A DNA stretch of 57,502 bases from Methylobacterium sp. (GCF_019750675.1 NZ_JAIEOF010000391.1:1-57502); one strand, 5' to 3'; positions 1 to 8,589 are shown, numbered from the stretch's first letter. A program made the numbers and translations. Notes: generated by a model from the sequence alone, not told the origin.

Positions 1-1306
1 GTGCCTCGGCACCCTCGTGCCACGAGACCGCGAAGAGCCGCATGTCGCGCGTGTCCGGGCAGTCCGAGGGGGGCATGTCGGCGAGGTGCAGGCGCGAGTG
101 GACGGCCGGGCTGAGCAGCCGGACGAGATCGTACGACCCCGCGAGCGTCAGGTTCGCCGCCTTCGCCCGGGCCTCGATCCGGGCGAGCCGGTTCATCGCC
201 GTCCCCAGCACCGTGAACTCGGCCCGGTGGCCGTCGTCGAAGACGCCGACCAGTACCTCGCCCGCATGCAGCGCCATGGTGATGCGCAGGAGCGGCCGGC
301 CCTCGCCGCGGCGCTCGGCGTTGAGCCGCTCGAGCCGCGTCGCGATGGTCCGGGCGCAGCCGAGGGCCGCTTCGGCCTGGGCCTGCGGCCGCCCGACGAT
401 GAACTGGGCCAGGATGCCGTCGCCCACGTACTTGTCGACGATGCCGCCGTGCTCCATCACCGCCACGTGGGTCAGGGCCCGAACGTCGAGCAGCGCCCGC
501 ACCACTTCCTCCTGCGAATGCTCCCGCGAAAAGGCCGAGAACCCCCGCAGGTCGAGGCCGAACAGGCAGGCGTGGCGCGACTGGACCCCAGCGAGGCCGC
601 CGCCGCTCTCCGCCAACTCGCCCGCCACCCGGCTGGGCACGAAGCGGGCGAGGCTGGCCCGCTCCCGCTCGGTGCGCAGGGCCGTGCTCACCGCCGACCG
701 CAGGCGCCGGACCCCGTCGATGACCACGAGGCTCGCCGCCGCGAAGGTCAGGAGGCCGGTCACCTCCTCCTCGAGGGTGACGTAGGGGCCGAGGAGCGTG
801 TGGTCGGGCTCCAGGAACGCGAGCAGGATGGTGCCGCCCCAGGCAAGGCTCACGAGCCCCGAGAACACGACCGTGTGCCAGACCCGCATGCTGAGACCCG
901 TCTGCAGCAGCAGGAGAAAGGCCGGCAGCCGGCTCACCGCCGTCGCGGTCTCCTCCGTCTGCACCGCGCCGACCAGGATGTGCTCGACGACGAGGAACAG
1001 GGCCACGCCGGCATTCAGCAGGGTCGCGCTCCAGGTCAGCCACGCATTCGTGCGTTCCGTGCGCCCGTCGCGATGGGCGGCGCGCCAATCGGCGAGGGCG
1101 AGCCCCAGGGACACCACGGCGTAGACCCCGAGGCCGACCCAGTGATGGATGGAGTGGCTCGAACCGTCGTAGCCCTGGGCGGTGGCCAGCAGCACCAGAA
1201 CGATGAGGAGGTGCAGGACGAGGGAGCGGCGTCCCGACGCGAGCTGGAGGCGATTCAGGACCGTGGAATCACCCGCGTTCGGACGGCGACGGGAAGGGAG
1301 ACGCAT
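1..1306 (-). CDS. Membrane class III adenylate/guanylate cyclase (3' end cut by window edge)
   Basis: A cyclase of this class makes cAMP or cGMP from ATP or GTP at the inner membrane. The 435 visible residues open with a short basic stretch, then about six hydrophobic segments (roughly residues 28-45, 56-73, 88-110, 126-142, 145-165 and 184-198). A class III catalytic domain follows from about residue 245. Its metal-binding aspartates lie in LDLRGFSAF (D252) and DKYVGDGIL (D296), and a late GTAMNRLARIEARAKA segment matches the family. ATG at 1306 is the only reasonable start, since an in-frame TGA lies just upstream. The frame is still open at base 2, so the C-terminus is missing. Nucleotide specificity cannot be told from what is visible. 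Confidence 0.9.
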   Translation of the reverse strand, partial: MRLPSRRRPNAGDSTVLNRLQLASGRRSLVLHLLIVLVLLATAQGYDGSSHSIHHWVGLGVYAVVSLGLALADWRAAHRDGRTERTNAWLTWSATLLNAGVALFLVVEHILVGAVQTEETATAVSRLPAFLLLLQTGLSMRVWHTVVFSGLVSLAWGGTILLAFLEPDHTLLGPYVTLEEEVTGLLTFAAASLVVIDGVRRLRSAVSTALRTERERASLARFVPSRVAGELAESGGGLAGVQSRHACLFGLDLRGFSAFSREHSQEEVVRALLDVRALTHVAVMEHGGIVDKYVGDGILAQFIVGRPQAQAEAALGCARTIATRLERLNAERRGEGRPLLRITMALHAGEVLVGVFDDGHRAEFTVLGTAMNRLARIEARAKAANLTLAGSYDLVRLLSPAVHSRLHLADMPPSDCPDTRDMRLFAVSWHEGAEA

Positions 1307-1401
1307 GACGGGGGCGATCGATCAGGGTGGGGCGGCGCCTTAAAGCACTTTCAAGCGAGGTGGATGCCGGCTCGCGTGAAGAAAAGGCGACCCCGCAATG
1401 A

Positions 1402-1447
1402 GATAGAGCATTTTCAGCGATCCAGGGATCACCGAAAATGCTCTATC
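1402..1447. repeat. Long intergenic palindrome, REP-like or terminator
   Basis: A perfect 14-bp inverted repeat, GATAGAGCATTTTC (1402-1415) and GAAAATGCTCTATC (1434-1447), encloses a second small dyad (GATCC/GGATC). It lies between two minus-strand genes, downstream of mmcB and upstream of the cyclase. It could terminate mmcB transcription. It also resembles the abundant GAGCAT-type intergenic palindromes of Rhizobiales genomes, which is recalled rather than searched. There is no clear T-run. Confidence 0.6.
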
Positions 1448-1486
1448 ACGCCGCGCCGGCTGGGCACACGCGTCCGGGCTCACGTG

Positions 1487-1972
1487 TCAAAGCGCGCCCT
1501 CGCGGATGGCGCCGGGGTCGGCCAGCGCGTGCAGCAGGCGCGCGGCGCTGTGGGCGAAGCGCAGGGTCACGGCCTTGCGGCGGGGACCGCTCAGGGGGTG
1601 GTCGGCGGGGTCGCGCAGGATCGCGGCCCCGAAGGCGTCGGCGACGATCAGGCCGGCCTCGTCCGGGGTCAGGGTGGTGGAGAGCGTCTCGGGGATCGCG
1701 AAATAGAAGCGGTCGCAGTAATCCCGGTAATCCGGCCATTTCCGGTCGGCCCGGAAATCCGCCACGCTCGACTTGATCTCCACGATGGTGAGGCGGCCGG
1801 CCGGGCATAGGGCGATGACGTCGGCACGCCGGCCGTTGGCCAGGGAAAATTCCGGGATGGTGACGTGACCGAGTTCGGCGAAGAGCCGCCGGACGCCGCG
1901 CTGGACCTGAAGCGCGGTGGCCGATTGGCGCCGGTCGGGCGGGAGGATGACGTTCGCGAGGGCTGCTGACAT
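1487..1972 (-). CDS. mmcB: MmcB family DNA repair protein
   Basis: A 161-residue protein of the MmcB-like family (PF06319), alphaproteobacterial proteins with a restriction-endonuclease-like fold linked to the DNA damage response. It has an N-terminal ALQVQRGVRRLFAELG helix and a nuclease-type core, with FSLANGRRADVIAL followed by TIVEIKSSVADFRADRKW; the D and the E-I-K are the usual PD-(D/E)xK positions. YRDYCDRFYFAIPE is also characteristic. Length is normal for the family. It stands alone on the minus strand, and a palindrome follows it. Whether it actually cuts DNA is not known from sequence. Confidence 0.85.
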   Translation of the reverse strand: MSAALANVILPPDRRQSATALQVQRGVRRLFAELGHVTIPEFSLANGRRADVIALCPAGRLTIVEIKSSVADFRADRKWPDYRDYCDRFYFAIPETLSTTLTPDEAGLIVADAFGAAILRDPADHPLSGPRRKAVTLRFAHSAARLLHALADPGAIREGAL

Positions 1973-2078
1973 ACGGCTCCGGTCGGTCGTGCGATCTGTT
2001 CCGAATCGGGATCGCGCCCAGCAAACCAGCCGGCGCCCGCCTTGTCACCTGCGACCCCGTTGCGCGTGCGCCGCCCGC

Positions 2079-2594
2079 ATGCTCCGATCGCTTCGGACCC
2101 GGAAGGAGGGAGCCCTGCTGGAGGAGCGAGCCGAGGCGCGGAGCGGAAACAGCGCCGCCGAGATCCGCCGTGTCACCCGCGATCTGCGCCGCCTGGAAGC
2201 CCTGGTCGCGCGCCGGCGCCTGCGGGTGCGGCTCCTGCGAACCCTGCGCGGCGGTCTCGGGGCGGGTGCGACGCTGGCGGCCCTGATCAAGCTGAAGGTC
2301 GCGGGCTCGCTCGCGGTGAAGCTCGGGCTCTCGGCGCTGGTGGGGCTCGGGCTCGCCTGGCCCTTCGTCGCCCTCGCGGTCGTCTTTCTCGCGGGGCTCG
2401 TGCTGTCGATCCTGAGCCTGTTCGGGGAGGGCTCCGTCGCGTGCCCGGACGGGGATTGCGATTGCGGATGCGACCGGCGGGAGAAGCGCGCCGAGCGCCT
2501 CCGGCAGCTGATCGCCCGGCGCCGCGACTGGCTCGCCGAGCCGGCCGGGCCCGCCCCGGGCCGGCGAACGGCCGCGGCTCAGCCCTTGAAGTAG
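2079..2594 (+). CDS. Hypothetical membrane protein with Cys/Asp-rich loop
   Basis: I do not recognise this 171-residue protein. A charged, probably coiled-coil N-terminus (residues 13-50, rich in Arg, Glu and Leu) is followed by two or three hydrophobic segments (about 63-115). A short CPDGDCDCGCDRR cluster comes next, then a basic helix. The cluster looks metal-binding, but nothing proves it. The start is uncertain. ATG at 2079 is used, but a strong Shine-Dalgarno-like AAGGAGGG at 2103-2110 sits 4-7 nt before two in-frame CTG codons (2115, 2118), which would give a slightly shorter protein. The 3' end overlaps the convergent DedA gene by 16 bp. Confidence 0.55.
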   Translation: MLRSLRTRKEGALLEERAEARSGNSAAEIRRVTRDLRRLEALVARRRLRVRLLRTLRGGLGAGATLAALIKLKVAGSLAVKLGLSALVGLGLAWPFVALAVVFLAGLVLSILSLFGEGSVACPDGDCDCGCDRREKRAERLRQLIARRRDWLAEPAGPAPGRRTAAAQPLK

Positions 2595-3100
2595 CTCAGG
2601 ATGCCGGCGCCCGGCGCCAGCATGAGGAAGGACCAGGCGAGCGCCGACGTCACGTTGGCGATCTGGAAGGGCAGGCGCTTGACCCCGAAGATGCCGGCGA
2701 TCAGCGGCACCACGGCCCGGGCGGGCCCGATGAATCGGCCGATCACGATCCCGCCAGCCCCCCATTTGCGGCAGAATTCCTCGGCGCGGGCGACGATGGC
2801 GGGGTAGCGCCGCATCGGCCACATCTGCTTGGCGCCCTCCTTGTAGTGGTGCCCGAACTCGTAGGAGAGCCAATCGCCGAGCGCCGCGCCCAGGGCGCCC
2901 GCGAGCATCACGGGCCAGAACGGAATGCCGATCGCCCCCATCAGCGCGCCGATGCCGAGAAGCAGCACGGTCGCGGGCACCAGCAGCGACAGGAAGGCCA
3001 GCGACTCGCAGAAGGCGAGCACGCCCACGATGAGCGGTGTCCAGCCCTGGTGCGCCTCCACGAAGGCGAGGGTGCTGGCGCGGAGGGCTTCGAAATCCAT
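2579..3100 (-). CDS. DedA family membrane protein
   Basis: DedA/SNARE-associated proteins are inner-membrane proteins, and several are lipid scramblases or flippases. This one has 173 residues. It shows the family signatures FCESLAFLSLLVPATVLL near the N-terminus, then LGDWLSYEFGHHYKEG and GRFIGPARAVVPLIAG (the conserved F-x-R/P-x-R region), and four to five hydrophobic segments. ATG at 3100 is preferred to an upstream in-frame start because homologues begin near this helix. It is monocistronic and convergent with the preceding hypothetical gene. The substrate is unknown. Confidence 0.85.
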   Translation of the reverse strand: MDFEALRASTLAFVEAHQGWTPLIVGVLAFCESLAFLSLLVPATVLLLGIGALMGAIGIPFWPVMLAGALGAALGDWLSYEFGHHYKEGAKQMWPMRRYPAIVARAEEFCRKWGAGGIVIGRFIGPARAVVPLIAGIFGVKRLPFQIANVTSALAWSFLMLAPGAGILSYFKG

Positions 3101-3302
3101 GGGGCTCGCTTGTCGGCTCGGGCTGCCACGCTGTGGCCGACCCCGCGCCCCGGGGCAAGTGCAGGACGTTCGCAACCGGCGGGCCCGAGTGGTCGTCACC
3201 GGCGGGGCCGAGCGCCCGGCCGCGCGCGAGGACGGGGTGCGAAGGCTGGGAAAACTGGGTTAAGCCCTGGACCCGATCGCGCATCGTCACCGGAGACCCG
3301 GC

Positions 3303-4151
3303 TTGAACATCCTCTCGATCCAGTCGCACGTCGCCTTCGGCCATGTCGGCAACACCTCGGCGGTGTTCCCGATGCAGCGCCTGGGCGTCGAGGTCTGGGC
3401 GATCCACACGGTGCAGTTCTCCAACCACACCGGCTACGGCGCCTGGCGCGGGCGGGTCTTCGACGGCCCGGCCATCGAGGACCTCGTCGCGGGCATCGCG
3501 GAGCGCGGCGTGCTCGGCACCTGCGACGGGGTGCTGTCGGGCTACATGGGGTCGGCCGATATCGGCACCGCCATCGTGGCGGCGGTGGCCTCCGTGCGGG
3601 CCCTCAACCCGAAGGCGCTCTATGCCTGCGATCCGGTGATGGGCGATGTGGGCCGGGGCATCTACGTCCGACCCGGGATTCCCGAATTCCTGCGCGCGCA
3701 GGCCGTGCCGGCCGCCGACATCGTCACGCCGAACCAGTTCGAGCTGAACCGGCTCTCGGGCCTGCCCACCGGCACCCTGGCGGAGACCAAGCGGGCGGTG
3801 GCCTCGGTGCAGGCGCTCGGCCCCCGCGTCGTCCTCGTCACCTCGCTGGCCACCGACGATACGCCCGCCGACGCCATCGACCTGATGGCCGGGGAGGGGG
3901 GCGCGTTCTGGCGCCTGCGCACGCCGCGCCTGCACCTCGACGTGAACGGCGCCGGGGATGCCATCGCGGCGCTCTTCCTCGTGCACTACGCCCGTACCGG
4001 CTCGGCCGCCCTGGCGCTCGGCATGGCCGGCGCCTCGGTCTACGGCCTGCTGCGGCGCACGCTGGAGGCGGGATCGCGCGAGATCCTGACGGTGGCGGCG
4101 CAGGACGAGTTCGTCGCGCCGAGCGAGACGTTCCCCGTGGAGACGGTCTAA
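3303..4151 (+). CDS. pdxY: Pyridoxal kinase PdxY
   Basis: Phosphorylates pyridoxal to pyridoxal 5'-phosphate in vitamin B6 salvage. The 282 residues follow the ribokinase-fold PdxK/PdxY pattern: SIQSHVAFGHVGNTSA at the N-terminus, LSGYMGS, CDPVMGDVGRGIYV, TPNQFELNRLSG, and the catalytic NGAGDA near residue 217. The start is TTG at 3303, preceded by CCGGAGA; the next codons encode the conserved NILSIQSHV, so a later start would cut into the fold. It leads a plus-strand row with a PhzF-like gene and a NUDIX gene. Confidence 0.93.
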   Translation: MNILSIQSHVAFGHVGNTSAVFPMQRLGVEVWAIHTVQFSNHTGYGAWRGRVFDGPAIEDLVAGIAERGVLGTCDGVLSGYMGSADIGTAIVAAVASVRALNPKALYACDPVMGDVGRGIYVRPGIPEFLRAQAVPAADIVTPNQFELNRLSGLPTGTLAETKRAVASVQALGPRVVLVTSLATDDTPADAIDLMAGEGGAFWRLRTPRLHLDVNGAGDAIAALFLVHYARTGSAALALGMAGASVYGLLRRTLEAGSREILTVAAQDEFVAPSETFPVETV

Positions 4152-4184
4152 GGTCCAGGCCTCGTCAGCCGGGAGACATCGCCC

Positions 4185-5081
4185 ATGCCGCGCCGCTTCG
4201 TGACCCTCGACGTGTTCACCGACACCGCGCTCACCGGCAATCCCCTCGCCGTGGTGCTGGATGCCGAGGGGCTCGACACGGGCGCGATGCAGGCGCTGGC
4301 CGCCGAGTTCAACCTCTCCGAGACGGTGTTCGTGCTGACCCCCGTGGCGGAGCGTCACCGGGCTCGGCTGCGGATCTTCACCCCCGCCGCCGAACTCCCG
4401 TTCGCGGGTCATCCCACCCTCGGCACCGCCGTGCTCCTGGCGCTCCGCGACCGGCGGGCGGGCCTCACGGACGCCCTGGCCTTCGGCCTGGAGACCGCGC
4501 TCGGCACCCTCGCCTGCGTGGTCGAGCCCGGCGAGGGACGCGGCACCGGGCGCTTCAAGATGCCGGTCCTGCCGGAATTCCTCGGGCCGGGCCCGGAGCC
4601 GGAGGCGATCGCCGCCGCCCTCGGCCTGGAGGCGGCCGAGATCGGCTTTCGCCGCCACGCCCCGAGCCGCCACCGCGCGGGCCCGGGCTTCCTGTTCGTG
4701 CCGCTGGCGAGCCGCGAGGTCCTCGACCGGGCCCGCGTGGTCCCGTCCGCCCTCGACGATCTCGGCGAGCCGGCGGCGCTCTACTGCTATACCCCCGATC
4801 CGGACGGGTCGGGGCAGCACTACCAGGCCCGGATGTTCGCGCCGCATCTCGGCGTCGCCGAGGACCCGGCGACCGGCTCGGCGGCGGCGGCCTTCTCCGG
4901 GGTGATGATGCAGTTCGAGCCCCTCGGCGACGGCGAGCACGACATCGTCCTGCGCCAGGGCGTCGCCATGGGCCGCCCGAGCACCATCGGGGTGCAGGTC
5001 TGCATCGACGCGGGCGCCCTGCGCTCGGTGGAGATCAGCGGCGCCGCCGTCCTGGTGAGCGAGGGCAGCCTGCTTGTCTGA
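4185..5081 (+). CDS. PhzF family isomerase/epimerase
   Basis: PhzF-fold enzymes isomerise or epimerise small acids; the name comes from phenazine synthesis, but most homologues have unknown substrates. The 298-residue protein starts FVTLDVFTDTALTGNPLAVV and has NLSETVF, where E46 matches the catalytic glutamate of PhzF. It also has ELPFAGHPTLGTA and EDPATGSAAAAFSG in the second half of the duplicated fold. No other phenazine genes are near, so a phenazine role is unlikely. It lies 33 nt after pdxY and overlaps the NUDIX gene by 8 nt. Confidence 0.9.
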   Translation: MPRRFVTLDVFTDTALTGNPLAVVLDAEGLDTGAMQALAAEFNLSETVFVLTPVAERHRARLRIFTPAAELPFAGHPTLGTAVLLALRDRRAGLTDALAFGLETALGTLACVVEPGEGRGTGRFKMPVLPEFLGPGPEPEAIAAALGLEAAEIGFRRHAPSRHRAGPGFLFVPLASREVLDRARVVPSALDDLGEPAALYCYTPDPDGSGQHYQARMFAPHLGVAEDPATGSAAAAFSGVMMQFEPLGDGEHDIVLRQGVAMGRPSTIGVQVCIDAGALRSVEISGAAVLVSEGSLLV

Positions 5082-5790
5082 CGGTTTCACGCTGACGCCG
5101 ATCCGCCACCTCGACGCCCGGCTGGTGACCCACGACTGGACCTGGGCGGAGGCCAACGCCGACGCCATCGCCACGCACTGGGACCGGCGGCGCGCGGCGG
5201 CGCCGGAGATGTTCGACGGGTGCGTCCTCCTCGCCTGCGCCTGCCGGATCGAGGGGGATGTCTGCCGGATCGACCTGTTCGAGACCCGCTTCTCGCGCTT
5301 CATCGCCTTCCGGGATGCCGGCTCGCCGGACCCGACCGTCTTCAACGCCTTCGCGGCGGTGGTGCCCTGGACCTCGGACGGCGCCGCGCTCCTCGGCATC
5401 ATGGGCGGTCACACCGCGAATGCCGGCCAGGCCTACTTCCCCTGCGGGACGCCGGACCCAGACGACATCCGGCCCGGCGGGCGCGTGGACCTCGCCGGCA
5501 GCGCGGCCCGGGAGTTCCTGGAGGAGACCGGTATCGGGCTGGGGGCCGACGTCCCCGAGGCCTGGGTGCTGCTCGCCGGGCGGAACCAGCGCGCCTTCCT
5601 GCGCCCGGTGCGCTTCCCCGACGACGCACAGACCCTCCTCGCCCGCATGGAGGCGCATCGCCGCGCGGAGGCTGCGCCGGAACTCGCGGGCTTCCTGGCG
5701 GCCCGGGGACCGGACGACATCGACGGCGCCCGGATGCCCGGCTTCGTGCGGGCCTACCTCGCCGACGCCTTCGCGGGCGCCTACGGGTAG
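5074..5790 (+). CDS. NUDIX hydrolase family protein with shortened NUDIX box
   Basis: A 238-residue NUDIX-fold protein that probably hydrolyses a nucleoside diphosphate-linked substrate. The second half of the NUDIX box, REFLEETGIG, is clear near residues 148-157. The first half (GGRVDLAGSAA) is about four residues short and lacks the usual glutamate, so activity needs caution. The start is TTG at 5074, overlapping the end of the PhzF-like gene by 8 nt, which argues for coupled translation. The 3' end overlaps the convergent lipoprotein gene by 10 bp. Substrate unknown. Confidence 0.75.
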   Translation: MSDGFTLTPIRHLDARLVTHDWTWAEANADAIATHWDRRRAAAPEMFDGCVLLACACRIEGDVCRIDLFETRFSRFIAFRDAGSPDPTVFNAFAAVVPWTSDGAALLGIMGGHTANAGQAYFPCGTPDPDDIRPGGRVDLAGSAAREFLEETGIGLGADVPEAWVLLAGRNQRAFLRPVRFPDDAQTLLARMEAHRRAEAAPELAGFLAARGPDDIDGARMPGFVRAYLADAFAGAYG

Positions 5791-6104
5791 CCGTAGCGGG
5801 CCTTGGCGGCGGCGAGGAGGCCGAGGGCCTCGCGCTCGCGTCCGCCCTGGCAGGCGCTCGCGGCATTGCGCAGGTCGGCGCTGAAGCGCTCCCCCACCGG
5901 CGCGTTCAGGTTGCCCGTGGCGACGTCGCTGTCCACGACGGCCTGTGTCCGGGCGATGGCCGGGCCGCAGCCGCTGCCCTGGGGCAGGGGGGCGGCGACC
6001 ACGGGGGCCGCCGCGACGGCGGCGGGCGGGGCCGAGGCCTTCGGCGTGCAGGCGCCGAGCAGGGCAGCGGCGAGAAGGGCGGCGGCGAGGCTGGCGCGGG
6101 ACAC
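5781..6104 (-). CDS. Small lipoprotein
   Basis: A 107-residue protein with a lipoprotein signal: hydrophobic stretch then the lipobox LLGAC, with the lipid-modified Cys at about residue 19. An Ala/Pro-rich linker and a C-terminal domain with two further cysteines follow. The start is GTG at 6104, with AGGAG 6 nt upstream. I do not recognise the mature domain (QAVVDSDVATGNLNAPVGER). It probably sits at the outer membrane. Convergent with the NUDIX gene. Confidence 0.65.
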   Translation of the reverse strand: MSRASLAAALLAAALLGACTPKASAPPAAVAAAPVVAAPLPQGSGCGPAIARTQAVVDSDVATGNLNAPVGERFSADLRNAASACQGGREREALGLLAAAKARYGYP

Positions 6105-6332
6105 GGCGACTCCTGACGGCACGGGACGCTGTGCATACGGCACAGCTTGATCCGCGCCGGTTCTGCGTCGCGCCGGAGCGCGGGTCAATCGCGGCGCTCC
6201 CACGCGCGGAACGATTGCCGATTCGTCGCGAGCCCTCTCTCCGTTCAGGAGAGGACGCCGGACAAGCCAGGCGAAGGCTGTCCGGCAGGCTCGATCCAAG
6301 CGGCGGAACGCGCGTCGCAGAGCCCAAAACAG

Positions 6333-6357
6333 CGATGCCTCCCGGAGGGAGGCATCG
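6333..6357 (-). terminator. Rho-independent terminator of infA
   Basis: An 11-bp perfect stem, CGATGCCTCCC (6333-6343) with GGGAGGCATCG (6347-6357), and a 3-nt loop. Read on the minus strand it is followed directly by CTGTTTT. It begins 16 bp after the infA stop codon, the expected place for an intrinsic terminator. Confidence 0.8.
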
Positions 6358-6373
6358 GCGGTCGATCGGGTGA

Positions 6374-6646
6374 TCAGCGGCGGCGGAACTGGCCGCGCAT
6401 GGGCGGGCGGGGGCCCGAGGAACGCTCGTCCTTGTGCCGGAACACGAGGCGGCCCTTTTCCAGATCGTAGGGTGACATCTCGACGGTGACGCGGTCGCCG
6501 GCCAGAGTCTTGATGCGGTTCTTCTTCATCTTGCCGGCCGTGTAGGCCACGATCTCGTGGCCCTGATCGAGCTGCACGCGGTAGCGTGCGTCCGGCAGGA
6601 TCTCGATCACGAGACCATCGAACTGCATCAACTCTTCTTTGGCCAT
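6374..6646 (-). CDS. infA: Translation initiation factor IF-1
   Basis: IF-1 binds the 30S A site during initiation. The 90-residue protein has the S1-like OB fold: [40 protein letters not shown], then [19 protein letters not shown]. It continues into a basic Arg/Pro-rich tail about 18 residues longer than the typical 72-residue protein, as in other Methylobacteriaceae (recalled). ATG at 6646 is preferred to ATG at 6652 because MAKEEL is the conserved start and GGAGAG lies 5 nt upstream. A hairpin terminator follows at 6333-6357. Confidence 0.95.
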   Translation of the reverse strand: MAKEELMQFDGLVIEILPDARYRVQLDQGHEIVAYTAGKMKKNRIKTLAGDRVTVEMSPYDLEKGRLVFRHKDERSSGPRPPMRGQFRRR

Positions 6647-6873
6647 CCACACTCTCCAGCCGGACGGCCTGAAATGGGGCGACCCGGGATACTAAACGAA
6701 GCCGTTCGGCAAAACGCGGCGGGCGGCGGGTCCGATCGGATCGGATGCGCAACACCGGCGAGCGTTGCCCCGACATAATGTCCGCGGGGTCCGGAAGCAA
6801 GCGTTTCCCGAATCCGCCAAAAGTCCGATGACGGCACGCTCGGCCTCCCGCCGGGGTCGAGCGCCCCACGGTC

Positions 6874-8016
6874 TCACGGCGCGTCGGCGTCGTTCCCCGC
6901 GTAATCGATACGCCCGTCCGGCGTCCGGCGCCAGACCTGCAGGCCGAAGGCGGGGCGGCGCGGATCGGCCCTGAGGTCGCCCTTGCCGTCGAAGGCGACC
7001 TCCCCGAGGAGCGTCCGGACCGTTCCGCCCTGTCGCAGGTAAGCGGCGACCGCCCGGGCCTCGGCGGTCCGCGCACCCTCCACGCCCTGGCGCAGCACCT
7101 CGACCGCCGCGTACGCCCGCGCCGCCACCGCATCGGCCTCGGGCGTCCGCGGGGGCCTCGGGCCCTTCGGGTCCGGCAGCTTCCGGGGCTCCGGCGACAG
7201 GGTCATCACCGTGCCCTCCGCCGCCGGTCCGGCCGCCTGCGGGAAGGCCGGGTCGGCGAGCCCGTCGCTGCCCACCAGGGGGACGTTCAGCCCGGCCTCC
7301 CGCAGGCCGCGCAGGAGCAGGGCCGCCTCCGCCCCGAGGCCGCCGAAATAGACCGCCTCGACCCGTGCCCGTTTCAGCCGCGCGACGAGGGCGCCGGCGT
7401 CCCGCTCGCCGCGCGGCAGGGTTTCGAAGGCGACCTCGGACTGGCCCTGCGCCTTCAGGAGGCGGGCGACCTCCTCCGCGAGCCCGCGTCCGAACGGGCT
7501 CTTGTCGTGGACGAGGCCGATGCGCTGTCCGGAATGGCGCCGGACGAGGTAGGCGGCGGCCGCGGCGGCCTGCTCGCCGTCGTTCGGCACGGTGCGGAAG
7601 ACGTTCCAGAGGCCCTTGGCCGTCAGCCCCGGAAACCCGCTCCCCGGCAGAATCGCGACGATACCCGCATCGGCGTAGGCGGGCAGCGCCAGGCCGGCGA
7701 CCCCGGCATGGAACGGGCCGACGACGAGACCGACCCGCTCGGTCGCGAAGCGCTGGGCCACCGCCAGCCCCTGCTTGCCGTCACCGGCATCGTCCGCCAC
7801 CACGAGGACGAGGCGCTGCCCGTTGACGCCGCCCGCCCGGTTGAGATCCGCCACCGCCTGCTCCGCCCCGAGGCGCAGACCCTGTCCGAAGACCGCGTCC
7901 GGGCCGGTGAGGGGCGCCGACAGCCCGATCCGCACCTGCGCCCCGGCGTGCCCGGAGGCGAGGCAGGCCGCGAGGGCGAGGATCATGGCGCGTGAGGCGG
8001 ACGGGGAGGCTGGCAT
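6874..8016 (-). CDS. Orphan branched-chain amino acid (Liv-type) ABC substrate-binding protein
   Basis: A periplasmic binding protein of the LivK/peripla_BP_6 type, 380 residues. A signal peptide (MILALAACLASGHAGA, after an initial basic stretch) precedes the mature start QVRIGLSAPLTGPDAVFGQG. GGVNGQRLVLVVADDAGDG, GLVVGPFHAGV and GLVHDKSPFGRGLAEEV follow in the usual order. ATG at 8016 is used; ATG at 7986 would still leave a signal sequence. No permease or ATPase is adjacent, so it either works with a distant transporter or has become a sensor. Ligand unknown. Confidence 0.85.
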   Translation of the reverse strand: MPASPSASRAMILALAACLASGHAGAQVRIGLSAPLTGPDAVFGQGLRLGAEQAVADLNRAGGVNGQRLVLVVADDAGDGKQGLAVAQRFATERVGLVVGPFHAGVAGLALPAYADAGIVAILPGSGFPGLTAKGLWNVFRTVPNDGEQAAAAAAYLVRRHSGQRIGLVHDKSPFGRGLAEEVARLLKAQGQSEVAFETLPRGERDAGALVARLKRARVEAVYFGGLGAEAALLLRGLREAGLNVPLVGSDGLADPAFPQAAGPAAEGTVMTLSPEPRKLPDPKGPRPPRTPEADAVAARAYAAVEVLRQGVEGARTAEARAVAAYLRQGGTVRTLLGEVAFDGKGDLRADPRRPAFGLQVWRRTPDGRIDYAGNDADAP

Positions 8017-8256
8017 CGGCGCGATGGGTCCGGTTCTCGGGGCGGCGGCACTGGGACGGGATCGGACCCAGGCTGATCCGGCGCCCAGGATAAGCCCGCT
8101 CCGTCGGTGCGGGAAGTCACGCCGCGCGCGCGCTCGCAGCACCGCCGCATTGCCACGGCGGCGCGGGAGCTTACCTCAATGCCACGTGTTTTCAGTGCGC
8201 GGGCTCGGCCCGCGCGCGGCGGCGACGCATCGCCCGCTTCCGGAGTTCGCCAGCCC

Positions 8257-8580
8257 ATGCTGTCCAACGAGACCGACATCCTGGCCGCCGCCGAAGCCTG
8301 GCGCCGCGCGGGGCGCGGGGTGGCGCTCGCCACCGTGATCGAGACCTGGGGTTCGGCGCCGCGGCCGGTGGGAAGCCACCTCGTCGTGGACGACGCGGGC
8401 AACTTCCTCGGCTCGGTCTCCGGCGGCTGTGTCGAAGGCGCGGTCATCACCGAGAGCCTCGATGCGATCGCCGACGGGCGCGCCCGGACGATCGCGTTCG
8501 GCGTCGCCGACGAGACGGCGTGGCAGGTCGGCCTGTCCTGCGGCGGGCGCATCCGCGTCTTCGTCGAACCCGTGGCCTGA
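8257..8580 (+). CDS. XdhC/CoxI family protein, N-terminal domain as a separate gene
   Basis: XdhC-type proteins bind molybdenum cofactor and help insert its sulfurated form into xanthine dehydrogenase-family enzymes. This 107-residue protein is only the small XdhC_CoxI domain (PF02625): VALATVIETWGSAPRPVGSH, then FLGSVSGGCVEGAVI and CGGRIRVFVEPV. The Rossmann half is encoded by the next gene after a 9-nt gap, so the usual two-domain protein is split. ATG at 8257 gives the conserved length. First gene of a four-gene operon. Confidence 0.88.
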   Translation: MLSNETDILAAAEAWRRAGRGVALATVIETWGSAPRPVGSHLVVDDAGNFLGSVSGGCVEGAVITESLDAIADGRARTIAFGVADETAWQVGLSCGGRIRVFVEPVA

Positions 8581-8589
8581 GGCGCCGGC

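Noticed and set aside
4185..5081. Phenazine biosynthesis gene
   Set aside because: Only the PhzF-fold enzyme is present. No phzA-E or other phenazine genes lie nearby, and most PhzF-like proteins have other roles.
1446..5402. Very long open frame on the minus strand opposite pdxY, phzF-like and NUDIX genes (and similar ones at 2042-5095 plus, 32337-34304 plus, 31474-34302 minus)
   Set aside because: Products are Arg/Pro/Ala/Gly-rich with no known motif and lie opposite well-supported genes. They are the usual antisense openness of GC-rich coding DNA.
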